Shown here in pieces: positions 1 through 8,554 of a DNA stretch of 30,816 nucleotides. The position numbers and the translations under genes were made by a program. The stretch spans positions 1-30,816 of the forward strand of contig JBEKJU010000006.1 of the NCBI GenBank assembly GCA_050011095.1, written 5' to 3'. The DNA comes from JBEKJU01 sp050011095. GTDB lineage: Bacteria; Desulfobacterota; Syntrophorhabdia; Syntrophorhabdales; WCHB1-27. Position 1 is the stretch's first letter. Each line of letters begins with the position of its first letter. The notes beneath the pieces were generated by a model. The model saw only the letters and a list, made by a program, of their open reading frames with translations. It had not been told where the DNA came from and did no database searches.

Positions 1-155
1 ATCTGACCGAATACGCTGCTAAACTGATTCATGGGCGCCCCCTAAGGTTTTATTTGGGTCCAAGCAATTCAAATTCTACCTGTTCGGGGCGTCCTCTGAA
101 AAGTTATTTTGGACGGATGTGGCCTCTCATATCAAAATAAATGAGGGGGACGCCG

Positions 156-1142
156 ATGAAGAGAAGGGATCACATCGACGTAGTTGGATTCTTGATCCTC
201 GCCTGCCTTACGCTGCTTTGGGGAGTCAATTACCCGGTCATCAAGGTTACTAACCGGGGGCTGTCCCCGATCTTTAACTCGCTCCTCAGGTCCGTGATCG
301 CCTCCATCTTCGGCATCGGCTACTGCCTCTTCATAAAGCAGCCCCTTTTTCACCGCGATATACGCCTCTTCCACGGCTTTGTCGTCGGGCTGCTGTTCGG
401 CCTCGAGTTCATCTGCGTCTATATCAGTCTCATGTACACGGACGCCGCCCGTAGCGTGATATTCATGAACCTGTCCCCATTCGTGGTCGCCATAGGCGCC
501 TACTTTGTCGTAAAGGAGAGGATGAGCCTTTGGCAGATCGCGGGACTTGTATTAGCATTCCTCGGCGCGTATCTGGTGCTCCAGGGGAAGCCGCATACAT
601 GGACGCCCGCAATGCTCCTGGGAGACGTGATCGCCATAGCCGGGGCCTTCTTCTGGGGCGCCACGACCGTCTACATAAAGAAGTACCTCGCGGAAAGGGT
701 GCACCCCATCCATACTTTCCTCTACCAGCTCGTCTTCTCGGTACCGGTCATCCTCGTCTTCGCCCTCGCCCTCGAACCCAGGTGGATCATCGGCGTCACA
801 CCCGCCATAGTCGTCGGCGTCCTCTACTCGTCGATAGTCGTCGCCTTCGCGTCCTACCTCATGTGGTTCGAGTTAATACACGCCTATCCCATATCGAAGC
901 TGGCCGTCTTCACGTTTCTGATGCCCGTCTTTGGCGCGGCGGCAAGCTGCATATTCCTGGGCGAGCAGATGACCGCGGGTCTTGTCGTAGGCCTCTCGCT
1001 CGTCTGTGCGGGCATTTACGCTACGAACTACAGGAGCGAGCGCGTGGCGCAGGGATGTTGCCGAAAAGGCAGCGGAGCCGACGGGGATAGCCGAGCCCCA
1101 AGGACAGGGCGATGCGGCACGCAGCCTTTGTCCGAGGAATGA
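156..1142 (+). CDS. EamA/DMT-family permease
   Basis: This is an inner-membrane protein of the drug/metabolite transporter superfamily, with two EamA-like halves of about five hydrophobic helices each. The N-terminal segment has the typical LTLLWGVNYPVIK signature, and a second half begins near GDVIAIAGAFFWG. The substrate cannot be told from sequence; relatives export amino acids, metabolites or drugs. I chose ATG 156 rather than ATG 141 because a purine-rich AGGGGG lies about 5 bases before 156, inside the longer form. The protein is then 328 residues. After the last helix (GLSLVCAGIYATNY) there is a polar tail of about 35 residues that is longer than usual and looks poorly conserved. It stands alone, convergent with the VWA gene at 1535. 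Confidence 0.85.
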   Translation: MKRRDHIDVVGFLILACLTLLWGVNYPVIKVTNRGLSPIFNSLLRSVIASIFGIGYCLFIKQPLFHRDIRLFHGFVVGLLFGLEFICVYISLMYTDAARSVIFMNLSPFVVAIGAYFVVKERMSLWQIAGLVLAFLGAYLVLQGKPHTWTPAMLLGDVIAIAGAFFWGATTVYIKKYLAERVHPIHTFLYQLVFSVPVILVFALALEPRWIIGVTPAIVVGVLYSSIVVAFASYLMWFELIHAYPISKLAVFTFLMPVFGAAASCIFLGEQMTAGLVVGLSLVCAGIYATNYRSERVAQGCCRKGSGADGDSRAPRTGRCGTQPLSEE

Positions 1143-1534
1143 CGCCGCGGGCATGAAGAGGGAGGCGGAGACGAGCCGCCTCCAGTTTGCCATTCCCTCC
1201 CTCACGGCCACCACCGTTGCGGCATACGGCGCGAAGAGCATGAGCGCGACGAGGAAGGTTAACGCGGGAGTTGGGGGCCATGAATCGGTGCGGCACTTCT
1301 CCCAGGCCTTCTTCGCCCACGTTGTAAAGAACAGCAAGCGGGGTCAGGTCCACATCTGTTCTTGGCTGTCTGGAACGAGACCCCCGGAAGCCCGGTTGTG
1401 AGCCGGGGTGTCATCGATGCATGTTTTCTTTTCCAGATTAGGGCGCCCCGGCGCAAGGTTGCTCGGCAATTCTCAAGAGAACGGATACTTGCGTGCCCGC
1501 TTCATATGGCAAAACTCGTACAATGCAAGCGGCT
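1143..1534. other. Intergenic region, no convincing gene
   Basis: This stretch separates the convergent permease and VWA genes. Open frames exist on both strands but are R/P/A-rich with no family resemblance. A small inverted repeat (CCCGG / CCGGG) lies near 1393-1408. I see no U-tract terminator. Confidence 0.5.
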
Positions 1535-3379
1535 TCACAGGTCTTCCAGGAGCGCTTCGAGGAGCTTTTCCATGGTGGACGTCAACCGGGAAACGTCCTT
1601 GCACGGCAGTCCGTCGTCCCCCCAGACGTACTTGAACTTCTCGACGTCCTCCGCGCTCGGCTCGCCTATCTGGATCGCCTTGACGACGACGCCGAGCAGG
1701 TCGAGCCTCGCCTTTGCCTCTTTCGTCAAGGCCGGTTCGTCGCTGCCGCCGTCCGTGATGAGGACGACCGTCTTCTTCAGGTCCCTGCCTTCGGTCCTCG
1801 CGATGGCTGTGTTATCCATCCTGGCCGCGATGCCCGCGAGGGGCTTGTAATCTTCCGTCCGCCTTCCCGTGTACGCTTCCAGGCGGCGGGCAACGGCAAC
1901 GCGGGTCCGATAGTCGATGACGTTGCTCACGGCTTTCAGCTCCTCGTCGTGTGCGCCGAAGCCTCGCACCTCCGTGAAAACCCTCAGGTCGACCAGTGAT
2001 TCCCGCCTCTGGGCATGCAGGCTTTTTTCGAACTCGTCGAGGGCTTCCGTGATGAGGATGGCGCAAAGCCGTTGCTCGTAGCTCTTGCCGCCGGGTGCGT
2101 TCTCGTTCATGGAGCCTGAGACGTCGCAGATGAGGGTGAACTCGAAATCGAGAGGCTTGTTCTCGTCCCGCTCCTCCCCCCTGATGCCGAGTTGGGTGCG
2201 GGAGTCGACAATGCCGCTGCGGCTGTCGATGTACGCCTGGGCGATAAGCGAAGGGTCGATGATCACGCCCTGGTCCGTGCGCTCCCTGAGACGCCGCCTT
2301 ACCTCCTTCCTCGTGGCGATCACGCGCTCGAAGACGGCGCGCAGCGGCAGGATCTGGTCTTTCACCTTCGCGTACCGGTCCGCGTAATCCTCCACTTCTT
2401 CGACGGAGACGCCGTGGAGCGCCCTGAACTGCTGCCTGGCTATCTCGTCGGGCGATTTATCCTCCTGTTTGCGGCGCTCTATCTCGCGCGCGATCGCCTC
2501 CTTGATCTCACTGGCTGAAAAGGCCTGGGGGAGCCTCTGCTCGGATTTATCGTATTCTTGCGCGAAATAGCCCTCCGCCTCAAGGGGGTCGACCTCCTCC
2601 ATCCCGGCCTTGCCCGTGCCTGTCTTGCCCCCTTCAATGCTGAACTCGGCCGCGTCTCCATCGGGGACGTCCCCTTTCTTCCGCTCCTGTCTTTTCCGTT
2701 CTTCCACGTCCTCGTAAAAGAACCTTTCGTAGACGGGCTCGATGTAGTCCTTCACGAGATCGAAGCGGTCCGCCGCTTTGGCGGACGGCTCGGAGACTAG
2801 CCCGACCAGGTCGGTCCCCTCGCCGTCTATGTCCTTCAGCCTATCCAGCTCGGCCCGCACTTCAGGGATGACCTCTGCTTCTTCGTCCGGCAGCATCCTT
2901 TCCCGCAGGATGGCATCGACGAACTGGAGGTGGCGCGGTCTTCTCGTATAGTCCGCCTGGGGCATGAGCTTGTACCGGTAGAGATAGTCGCGCGTCTCCC
3001 GGTGGGCGGGGAATCTCCTGTCCACCTCCGTGTTTACCAGGATGTCGTTGATCTGGTGGTAGAGGAGGTCGAGCCTGCGCTTGCCCCTGCCCATCCTTTC
3101 ATAAAGCAAGGCGTAGCCGTCCGGGTCCCTGCGCCAGTCCCTGAAGTGCTCGATCTCGTGGCAGACAGCCCACATGGTCTCGGCTGCGGTAAAGCCGCGG
3201 CGCGCAAAAAAGCCTGGGTCGTACGTGCCCCGCCCGGTGGACGCATCCATCGACCAGCGCTCGCCGGCCATGAAAACGAGGCCCGCGGATTCCGCGTAGT
3301 CGCTGATGGCCTGCTTGTTCTCCTCAAAGAACCGCTCGCCTTCCCCGAGGCCCCTTGCGTCGACCACTTTTTCCTTCAT
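1535..3379 (-). CDS. VWA-domain protein with N-terminal HExxH motif, MoxR partner
   Basis: This 614-residue protein has a C-terminal von Willebrand A domain whose MIDAS residues are visible: DVSGS at about 419-423, a Thr in TGRRTEDY near 504-511, and TDGGSD at about 542-547. Near the N-terminus is HEIEH (about 74-78), the HExxH pattern of zinc metallopeptidases, followed by a charged helical middle (about 210-370). The layout recalls the CobT-like and metallopeptidase-like VWA proteins encoded beside MoxR ATPases. ATG 3379 is the last codon position of an ATGA overlap with the stop of the repeat-protein gene, so translation is probably coupled. A GTG at 3382 is an alternative. Inference: it works with the upstream ATPase and repeat protein, perhaps as adaptor or protease. 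Peptidase activity is unproven because the third zinc ligand is not identified. Confidence 0.85.
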   Translation of the reverse strand: MKEKVVDARGLGEGERFFEENKQAISDYAESAGLVFMAGERWSMDASTGRGTYDPGFFARRGFTAAETMWAVCHEIEHFRDWRRDPDGYALLYERMGRGKRRLDLLYHQINDILVNTEVDRRFPAHRETRDYLYRYKLMPQADYTRRPRHLQFVDAILRERMLPDEEAEVIPEVRAELDRLKDIDGEGTDLVGLVSEPSAKAADRFDLVKDYIEPVYERFFYEDVEERKRQERKKGDVPDGDAAEFSIEGGKTGTGKAGMEEVDPLEAEGYFAQEYDKSEQRLPQAFSASEIKEAIAREIERRKQEDKSPDEIARQQFRALHGVSVEEVEDYADRYAKVKDQILPLRAVFERVIATRKEVRRRLRERTDQGVIIDPSLIAQAYIDSRSGIVDSRTQLGIRGEERDENKPLDFEFTLICDVSGSMNENAPGGKSYEQRLCAILITEALDEFEKSLHAQRRESLVDLRVFTEVRGFGAHDEELKAVSNVIDYRTRVAVARRLEAYTGRRTEDYKPLAGIAARMDNTAIARTEGRDLKKTVVLITDGGSDEPALTKEAKARLDLLGVVVKAIQIGEPSAEDVEKFKYVWGDDGLPCKDVSRLTSTMEKLLEALLEDL

Positions 3380-3972
3380 CACCCGACCCCGATGGGACTC
3401 ACCATATCCCTGTCGATAGTGAACGTCTCTTTTGCGTAGAAATTATTCTTCCTGGCGACGACGTACGCCCGGCCCCCGGAGAGGGCCTTCAGAAGGTAGA
3501 TCGCGTCATACTCGCGTCGCGTTCGCTTGCCCGCCCCGTTGGCGACGAAAAACTTTTCCCCGTTCCGGGCCCAGAAGAAGACCTTCCGATGGATGTCGCG
3601 GGGCGTGCTCACATAGGCGTAGTCGCCGCCCATCCGCTCCTCCTTCTCGCTCACGATGAACTGTCTGAACCGGTCGACCGCCTTGAAGACGATCTGGTGG
3701 CCTATGGACCTGGGACTGCTCACTATGTCGTACTCGCCGCCCACTCTCCGCCCGTCCTCGTCGATAATGAAGTACCGGTGCGCGAGCATCGCCCAGAAGG
3801 CGATCCTGCCGTCGACGCTTCTCGGGTCGCGCACGGAGTCGTAAAGGCCGCCTATCCTCTGCCCCTTTTCGTTGACCACGAACCACTTCATCCGGTTCTC
3901 GGCGCGGAAGGCCATGCGGCCCCCTATGTCCTGCGGGTCGCCCACCCCGTCGTACTCGCCGCCGACAGGCGC
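3379..3972 (-). CDS. C-terminal part of the repeat protein, after a frameshift
   Basis: This frame continues the ~37-residue repeats of the gene at 3924-4802 without losing register. It starts with APVGGEYDG, which completes repeat 6, then carries repeats 7-10 and a degenerate repeat 11, ending with a short polar tail (MVSPIGVG). No credible start codon with an SD lies at its head, so it is read as the second half of one broken gene. Joined to the first half it gives about 474 residues. Its TGA overlaps the ATG of the VWA gene, which shows that this end is the true operon-facing C-terminus. Function unknown; the repeat fold is probably all-beta. Confidence 0.75.
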   Translation of the reverse strand, partial: APVGGEYDGVGDPQDIGGRMAFRAENRMKWFVVNEKGQRIGGLYDSVRDPRSVDGRIAFWAMLAHRYFIIDEDGRRVGGEYDIVSSPRSIGHQIVFKAVDRFRQFIVSEKEERMGGDYAYVSTPRDIHRKVFFWARNGEKFFVANGAGKRTRREYDAIYLLKALSGGRAYVVARKNNFYAKETFTIDRDMVSPIGVG

Positions 3973-4619
3973 CCCTCCTCCGTAACGATGAAGCAACGCG
4001 AGCCCTGGCGCGCCCAGAAGGCGATGCGGCCACCGATTGACCGGGGCGTGGACACGTAGTCGTACTCGCCGCCTACCTTCTCTCCTTTCCCACTGACGAC
4101 GAAATGCCTGCCGCCCGCCGCCGCCGTAAAGACGACGCGGCCGCCTACGTCCTGCGGGTCGCCGACCGCGTCGTAAACGCCTGCCGTCTTCTCGCCCCCT
4201 CCGACGATGAAAGCCTTGCCCTTGCTCGCCGCGCGGAAGACGATCCTACCGCCTATGTCCTGGGGTTCTCCCACTGCTTCGTACTCGCCGCCTCTCCTTC
4301 CCTGTTTCTCGTCGACGATGAAATAGCTCCTGCCCATCCGAGCCCAGAACGCGATCCTGCCGCCGGCCTGCCGGGGAAGACCCGTCTCGTCGAACCTTCC
4401 GCCGACGCGTTCCCCCTTGCCGTTCAGGATGAACGACTTTTCCCCGTGCTTCACGCGGAAGGCGATCCGGCCGCCCAGGACTTTCGGGTTGCTCACGGCA
4501 TCAAACTCGCCGCCGACCTTTTCTCCCTTCTCGTTCACGACGAACTCCTTTCCGCCGGCGACGGCCCGGAAGGCAATGCGCCCGTCTATGTCCCTCGGGT
4601 CGTTCACCACGTCGAAGCG
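3421..4619 (-). repeat. Eleven tandem ~37-codon repeats within one gene
   Basis: About 111-bp coding repeats run through the broken repeat-protein gene. The PQDIGGR / PRSIGGR core and the GEKVGGE / GRRVGGE tail recur. Units 1-9 are similar, while 10 and 11 diverge. The identity is stronger at protein than DNA level. Confidence 0.75.
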
Positions 4620-4802
4620 GGATAGGTCTATGCGGTATTCGCTGTCGTCGCATGCGTTGGTGGGCGTAATGAAGGCAGCGGGCTTGGGGATGGCCTTTTT
4701 CCGGAAGGCGCCTATGTCTTTTCCACCCTTGTCGGCGCCCGGCGGGCCGTAGAGGGCATCGACGATGCGGCGCGAGGATATCCCCGAAGTCCTGTGCGAC
4801 AT
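3924..4802 (-). CDS. Tandem-repeat protein between MoxR ATPase and VWA genes (5' part)
   Basis: The predicted 292-residue product has about 61 non-repetitive residues, then six tandem units of 36-38 residues. The unit reads roughly YDxVxxPxxIGGRIAFxA, then an xxFxV strand, then NEKGEKVGGE. Units of this kind usually build beta-propellers or beta-solenoids that bind proteins. They resemble WG-type repeats loosely, but the W-G pair is absent. ATG 4802 has a strong SD (AGGAGGAG), 16 bases after the ATPase stop. The last ~16 codons before the TAG at 3924 are out of frame (RLSAASTTG). Adding one base to the four-C run at 3972-3975 restores the repeat. No signal peptide is seen, so it is probably cytoplasmic. 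I cannot name the family; inferred role is a scaffold or substrate receptor for the ATPase/VWA pair. Confidence 0.75.
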   Translation of the reverse strand: MSHRTSGISSRRIVDALYGPPGADKGGKDIGAFRKKAIPKPAAFITPTNACDDSEYRIDLSRFDVVNDPRDIDGRIAFRAVAGGKEFVVNEKGEKVGGEFDAVSNPKVLGGRIAFRVKHGEKSFILNGKGERVGGRFDETGLPRQAGGRIAFWARMGRSYFIVDEKQGRRGGEYEAVGEPQDIGGRIVFRAASKGKAFIVGGGEKTAGVYDAVGDPQDVGGRVVFTAAAGGRHFVVSGKGEKVGGEYDYVSTPRSIGGRIAFWARQGSRCFIVTEEGRLSAASTTGWATRRT

Positions 4803-4818
4803 GACCGCTCCTCCTGCG

Positions 4819-6033
4819 TCAGGCTGCCTGTTTTCCCTGGAAAGCGAGCAATTTCGCCTCCGTGAGGCCCGGCATATCGAATTGGCGGAGCGTCCAGTCC
4901 TTGAAAAAGCGGAACCGGCAGAAGAGCTGGATGAGGTAGACCTGATCTTCCGCCACGGCGGGCCTGATAAACTCGTCCAGGATGTACTCGTCGATGGGCT
5001 TGTCGTAATTGTGCGCCTTCCAGGGTCTTATGATGTTCCACAGGTTGCGCAGCGAGAGGACCGTTTTCTTCAGTCCCGCCGGCGTGCCCCTGGCCGCGTC
5101 CGCCCCCTCCCCGAGGTAATCGATCCGGTCGCCCGTAAAAATCCGTTGGATCTCGGCGGCCGCTTCCGTCAGCCGTTTGAGATCGTCGAGGCTGCCGGGG
5201 TCGTTCACCTGGAGCGCGCCCCTTCTGTCGATCAGCGCGGCGAGGAGGATTTCGTGGGTCTCGTTCGGGGGCGGATACCTGACGTCTTCCGACCACCAGC
5301 GGGAGAGAAAGGCCGCATCGAGCTCCTCGCGCTTGTACCGGGCCGATTTGACGTTGCCCGTCGCGAGGACGCAGAAGCCTTTCTCGACGGCGATCTCTTC
5401 TCCGCCGCTCTCCTGCACCTTAATGCTGTCTCCCGCCCTTCTCGTTAGGACGTGGTTGATCCGCATGAGTATGGAATGGGGGATGCCGTCCATCTCGTCG
5501 ATGATGAGCGGCTTGCCCTGTCTCATCGCCTGCACAAGGGGGCCGTACTGGAAGAAGCTCGTCGCCTGTCCCTGGACGACGATGGCCTGGTAGTACCGGC
5601 GCTCGACCTCACGCAGTTCCTCGCCAGCCGCATCGGGATGGAGACGCCGATATTCCTCCATCCTCTTCCTGAATTCAGCCAACCGCTCTTCGTCGCTGCC
5701 CACCCCTATCTGCGTCCTGCCGTAAATGTCGTACTTGGTCGCTTCTTCGGAGCCGGAGATGAACTCGGGTTCCACGCCCAGGTAGGCGCGCGAGACGTGG
5801 AGGGCCATCTCGGTCTTGCCCACGCCCAGGTGCCCCCTGAGGAAAACGGGGATGCCGAGATGCACGTGACTGAGGACGCGCATGATCTGGCTTTTCACAC
5901 TCTCCGTCCTGACGAAGCCGCCGGTCATGAGCTGCCTGCGGTATTCGAGAAGGGTCCGCCTTTTTGCCTCGTAGTAGACCTCCTCGCGGCCCATGAGCTG
6001 TTCGATTTTCCCGCGCGCGCTCTCCGCAGGCGT
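4819..6033 (-). CDS. MoxR-family AAA+ ATPase module
   Basis: This frame holds a complete AAA+ module of the MoxR/RavA type. The Walker A is GHLGVGKTE, Walker B is PLIIDEMD, sensor 1 lies in VLATGNV, and the likely arginine finger is in AAFLSRW. A small helical lid follows. MoxR ATPases act as chaperone-like remodelling machines paired with VWA proteins. The open frame reaches a TTG at 6057, but that start has no support. The helical sequence ESARGKIEQLMG continues the frame upstream of the junction at about 6012-6031, so this is most likely the second part of one ~617-residue protein. ATG 5994 (MGREEV) would be an internal fallback start. The stop is 16 bases before the repeat-protein ATG. 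Confidence 0.85.
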   Translation of the reverse strand, partial: TPAESARGKIEQLMGREEVYYEAKRRTLLEYRRQLMTGGFVRTESVKSQIMRVLSHVHLGIPVFLRGHLGVGKTEMALHVSRAYLGVEPEFISGSEEATKYDIYGRTQIGVGSDEERLAEFRKRMEEYRRLHPDAAGEELREVERRYYQAIVVQGQATSFFQYGPLVQAMRQGKPLIIDEMDGIPHSILMRINHVLTRRAGDSIKVQESGGEEIAVEKGFCVLATGNVKSARYKREELDAAFLSRWWSEDVRYPPPNETHEILLAALIDRRGALQVNDPGSLDDLKRLTEAAAEIQRIFTGDRIDYLGEGADAARGTPAGLKKTVLSLRNLWNIIRPWKAHNYDKPIDEYILDEFIRPAVAEDQVYLIQLFCRFRFFKDWTLRQFDMPGLTEAKLLAFQGKQAA

Positions 6034-6673
6034 CGTCGTACTTCCGCAAGGTCTCAACGTCTGCCTTGCTCAACGTCAGATCGGCGCTGTTCCTGTGGGC
6101 GACGAGCTGTAGCCGGGCAAGATCGCACTTTTCGATGAGCCTCTGAAGGCCATCCGCGTCTCTGGCCGAGCGTATGACGGCGATTTTTTGCTCCATCCTC
6201 TTTCGGTACCGGGAGAGGACCTCCGGGTCTCCGGCCAGCTTGCCAATAGCCCCGTCAATCTCGTCAAGCCGCTTTCGCGCTTCCTCGACGGAGCTTTCGA
6301 CCCCTTGAGTCCGGCCGATAAGACGCACGAGGCCCCTGACGTTGAGCCTCTTCGCTCCTTTCGGCTCAACGAGCGCCGCGAGCATCGCGTCCTGGCTCAT
6401 CGATTGTTCTTTTCGGCCGAGCAGCCGCTCGTCGGCGATGATCTGCCTGATAAGGTCCTGTTTCTCCAGGACCATCCCGGCAAGCATATCCATTGTGTCG
6501 CCGTCCTGTGCGGCATCGGCCGGGGCCTTGCGGGAGCGGGCGCCCGGGCGGGCTGATTCCGCCCCGGGCCCCGACAGCCCGGCATAGCGGCCGCTCTGCC
6601 GTTGCGCCCTCACGAGGCGACCGGTGAGATACGAGGCAACTTCTTCTATCGAGAACTCGGGTTTTTTCTGCAT
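6029..6673 (-). CDS. N-terminal helical region of the MoxR ATPase gene, frameshifted
   Basis: About 215 residues of helix-rich, partly coiled-coil sequence begin MQKKPEFSIEEVASYL, with a Pro/Ala/Arg linker near residues 35-55. The coding pattern is good down to LRKYDDA. The same frame then turns into an Arg/Pro/Gly-rich shadow that runs to 5675, while the AAA frame takes over at about 6012-6031. One extra base in this stretch (alternating GC) would explain it. I chose ATG 6673 because AAGGGGGA precedes it at good spacing; ATG 6715 is possible. The N-terminal domain is not one I can name and may select partners for the ATPase. Confidence 0.7.
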
Positions 6674-7123
6674 TTGATATTCCCCCTTGCCATGGTCGTT
6701 TTTCATAACGATCATAAACCTTTCGATACAGCGCCAGGGACTACAAATATAACCCGATAAATGTTACTATATTGCAGCGTTGTTGTAAATTGTGTCGGTG
6801 AAAATATCACTTGTCGGTCACTATAGCGAACTATGATCCGCGAGTTGTTGCCGTCCGGCTCGGGCCCCAGGAGGCGAAATTGGCCGCTCATACGCCCCTG
6901 ATCTCCCTCCAGACTCCCTCTGCAAAGGCCAAAAGCAGAAAGCGCTTACGCCAGAGGGATTTCCAATAGGGGATCGCCGATTCCCCGCTTTTTTTACCTT
7001 TCTTCTCTTGCCTGGAAGGCTATCCGCCTTCCCCGACCGGGAAAAACGCCTGCCAGCAATAAACTTGACTTTGGTGCGATGGGCAGGGGAGAATAATGGA
7101 TCAGCGACGTCAAAGGGGGTCAC
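6674..7123. other. Divergent intergenic region, probable promoters
   Basis: This region separates the MoxR operon (leftward) from the zinc-ribbon gene (rightward). Bases about 6716-6830 are clearly more AT-rich than the surroundings and are the likely promoter zone of the operon, but I could not fix a well-spaced -35/-10 pair. The rest shows no supported gene. Confidence 0.45.
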
Positions 7124-7372
7124 ATGTTCAGATCACATTTCAGGACGCCGATAGAGGGCCTCATAGTTGAGATTCGGCCAAGATGCGCGAAGTGCAAGAA
7201 GGAATTCATGCTCAATCTGAAAAACTACATTCCCGGAAAATTGCATTCGTGTTACGGCTGCGGCACGGTGATACAGTTTGATGCGGAGATCGCGGAAAAG
7301 GTTCAAAAACTGATAAAGGAAATCGAGGTCGCCATACAGGAGGTATTCGACGACGTTCAGAAGCCGCAATAG
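7124..7372 (+). CDS. Small zinc-ribbon protein
   Basis: An 82-residue cytoplasmic protein has two CxxC knuckles, CAKC and CYGC, about 22 residues apart. They should bind one zinc ion as a zinc ribbon. They are followed by a charged helix (AEIAEKVQKLIKEIEVAI). ATG 7124 has a strong SD (AAAGGGGG) 4-6 bases upstream. The family has no firm function that I recognise; such proteins often bind nucleic acid or act as small adaptors. It sits alone, divergent from the MoxR operon. The overlapping minus-strand frame is a shadow of it. Confidence 0.75.
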   Translation: MFRSHFRTPIEGLIVEIRPRCAKCKKEFMLNLKNYIPGKLHSCYGCGTVIQFDAEIAEKVQKLIKEIEVAIQEVFDDVQKPQ

Positions 7373-7620
7373 TATGGAAGGACGCCGCTTCCGTTACCGC
7401 CATTACTTTCCGCATCCTCGGGGGGCGCCCCTTGACGGGCGGCCGGGCGATGGGGAGGCGGACGGAAGCGGAGAGTCGATGCGCCGCTCCCGGCGACAGA
7501 CCCCCCCCTCGGTGTGTGGTCGTGTCTGGAAAAGAGGCGGCTATCCCAGCCGATGCGCTATTTCCAGAGTGCAGGCTTCGGGCGCCGGAGGGCCCCACCC
7601 GTCATGGGGCTCGAAAAGCC

Positions 7621-8199
7621 CTATTCCCCATGCAGTTTCTTGAGGAGCCACGCCATGTTCTCGCCCAGTACCTTCATGGTCGCAATGCCTTCCACGTCGT
7701 TCTCGACGTCGCCGATCTCCCGGCCGATGCCGATGTTCCAGTAGCTCGAACCCGGCACGATCATCTGGCTGATCGTGAAAAAATGGTTGAGGGAGTCGAA
7801 GGCGTGCATGGCCCCGGCGCGTCGCACGGCGACTACGGCCGCCCCTACCTTCCTCTTGAGGATACCACCCTTGGCCAAGGCGACCATCCCGGCCCGGTCG
7901 ATGAGCGCCTTTATCTCGGGCGTGACGTCCGTAAAATAGGTCGGGGAGGCGAGGATAATGCCGTCTGCGCCCTTCATCTTGTCAAGGTACCTGTTGAGCG
8001 CGTCGTTGTCAACCGCGCACTTTTCGGTTTTACTGTCAAAGCACTTGTGGCACGCCATGCATCCTCTGATCTTTTTGCCGGCGAGCTGCACGAGTTCCGT
8101 CGCGATCCCCTCTTTCTCCAACTCCTCGAATACGTGACGTACAAGGAGGGCGGTATTTCCGTCCTTCCGCGCGCTGCCATTGAATGCGACCACTTTCAT
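7621..8199 (-). CDS. Iron-sulfur flavoprotein, NADPH-dependent FMN reductase family
   Basis: This is a 192-residue flavodoxin-fold redox protein. The N-terminal FMN phosphate loop is FNGSARKDGNT, and the SPTYF segment that contacts the isoalloxazine is present. Between them lies a compact cysteine motif, CMACHKC plus a further Cys seven residues on (Cx2Cx2Cx7C). This is the pattern of archaeal-type iron-sulfur flavoproteins that bind FMN and a [4Fe-4S] cluster. Known relatives shuttle electrons or reduce O2 and H2O2 in anaerobes. I chose ATG 8199 over the longer frame because AGGAGG precedes it and homologs start at MKVVAFNGS. It is monocistronic as far as visible. Physiological partner unknown. 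Confidence 0.88.
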   Translation of the reverse strand: MKVVAFNGSARKDGNTALLVRHVFEELEKEGIATELVQLAGKKIRGCMACHKCFDSKTEKCAVDNDALNRYLDKMKGADGIILASPTYFTDVTPEIKALIDRAGMVALAKGGILKRKVGAAVVAVRRAGAMHAFDSLNHFFTISQMIVPGSSYWNIGIGREIGDVENDVEGIATMKVLGENMAWLLKKLHGE

Positions 8200-8554
8200 A
8201 GGTTGCCTCCTGTGGGTGATGCCCTTCGTCCCTTGTCGGATGGGTCCGCAGTCGTCGGGCGAAATCGCCTTCATCCTTCACATCGCTTCTATTATACGCC
8301 GATTCCGCGGGCCTTTTCCAATAGTGCCCGCTCCTTGCCGCCCTTTGCGTTGTCCACGCCGTTTCCCGCGGCATTGGTGGGCGAAAAATCTCCTCGACGG
8401 CGCGCCATGTTTCTGTTACCATAGAGGGAAAGGGCGGACGCCCGGGAGGGTGGGAAGGCACGCTCGCGCGGATGGGGGCATCGCCTCCGGGATTCTTCCG
8501 CATCATCCGGCCGGATAGGGGACCCAGCACGAGAGGTCTCAAGCAACCGATCTT
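8200..8554. other. Divergent intergenic region
   Basis: This non-coding stretch separates the flavoprotein and geranylgeranyl-reductase-like genes. Promoters for both should lie here, but I see no convincing sigma-70 or sigma-54 element and no repeats. Confidence 0.4.

Noticed and set aside
873..1337. Minus-strand 154-codon frame with a hydrophobic stretch (LTFLVALMLFAPYAATV)
   Set aside because: No SD, overlaps the permease end antisense, and the rest is low-complexity. A membrane-gene remnant cannot be fully excluded.
3355..4059. Plus-strand open frame through the repeat protein
   Set aside because: Mirror of the minus-strand repeats; has no SD or family match.
3421..4619. Direct repeats considered as a CRISPR or satellite array
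   Set aside because: They keep a reading frame and repeat at codon level with no unique spacers.
7374..7643. Plus-strand frame after the zinc-ribbon gene
   Set aside because: No SD or motif; composition is that of a shadow frame.
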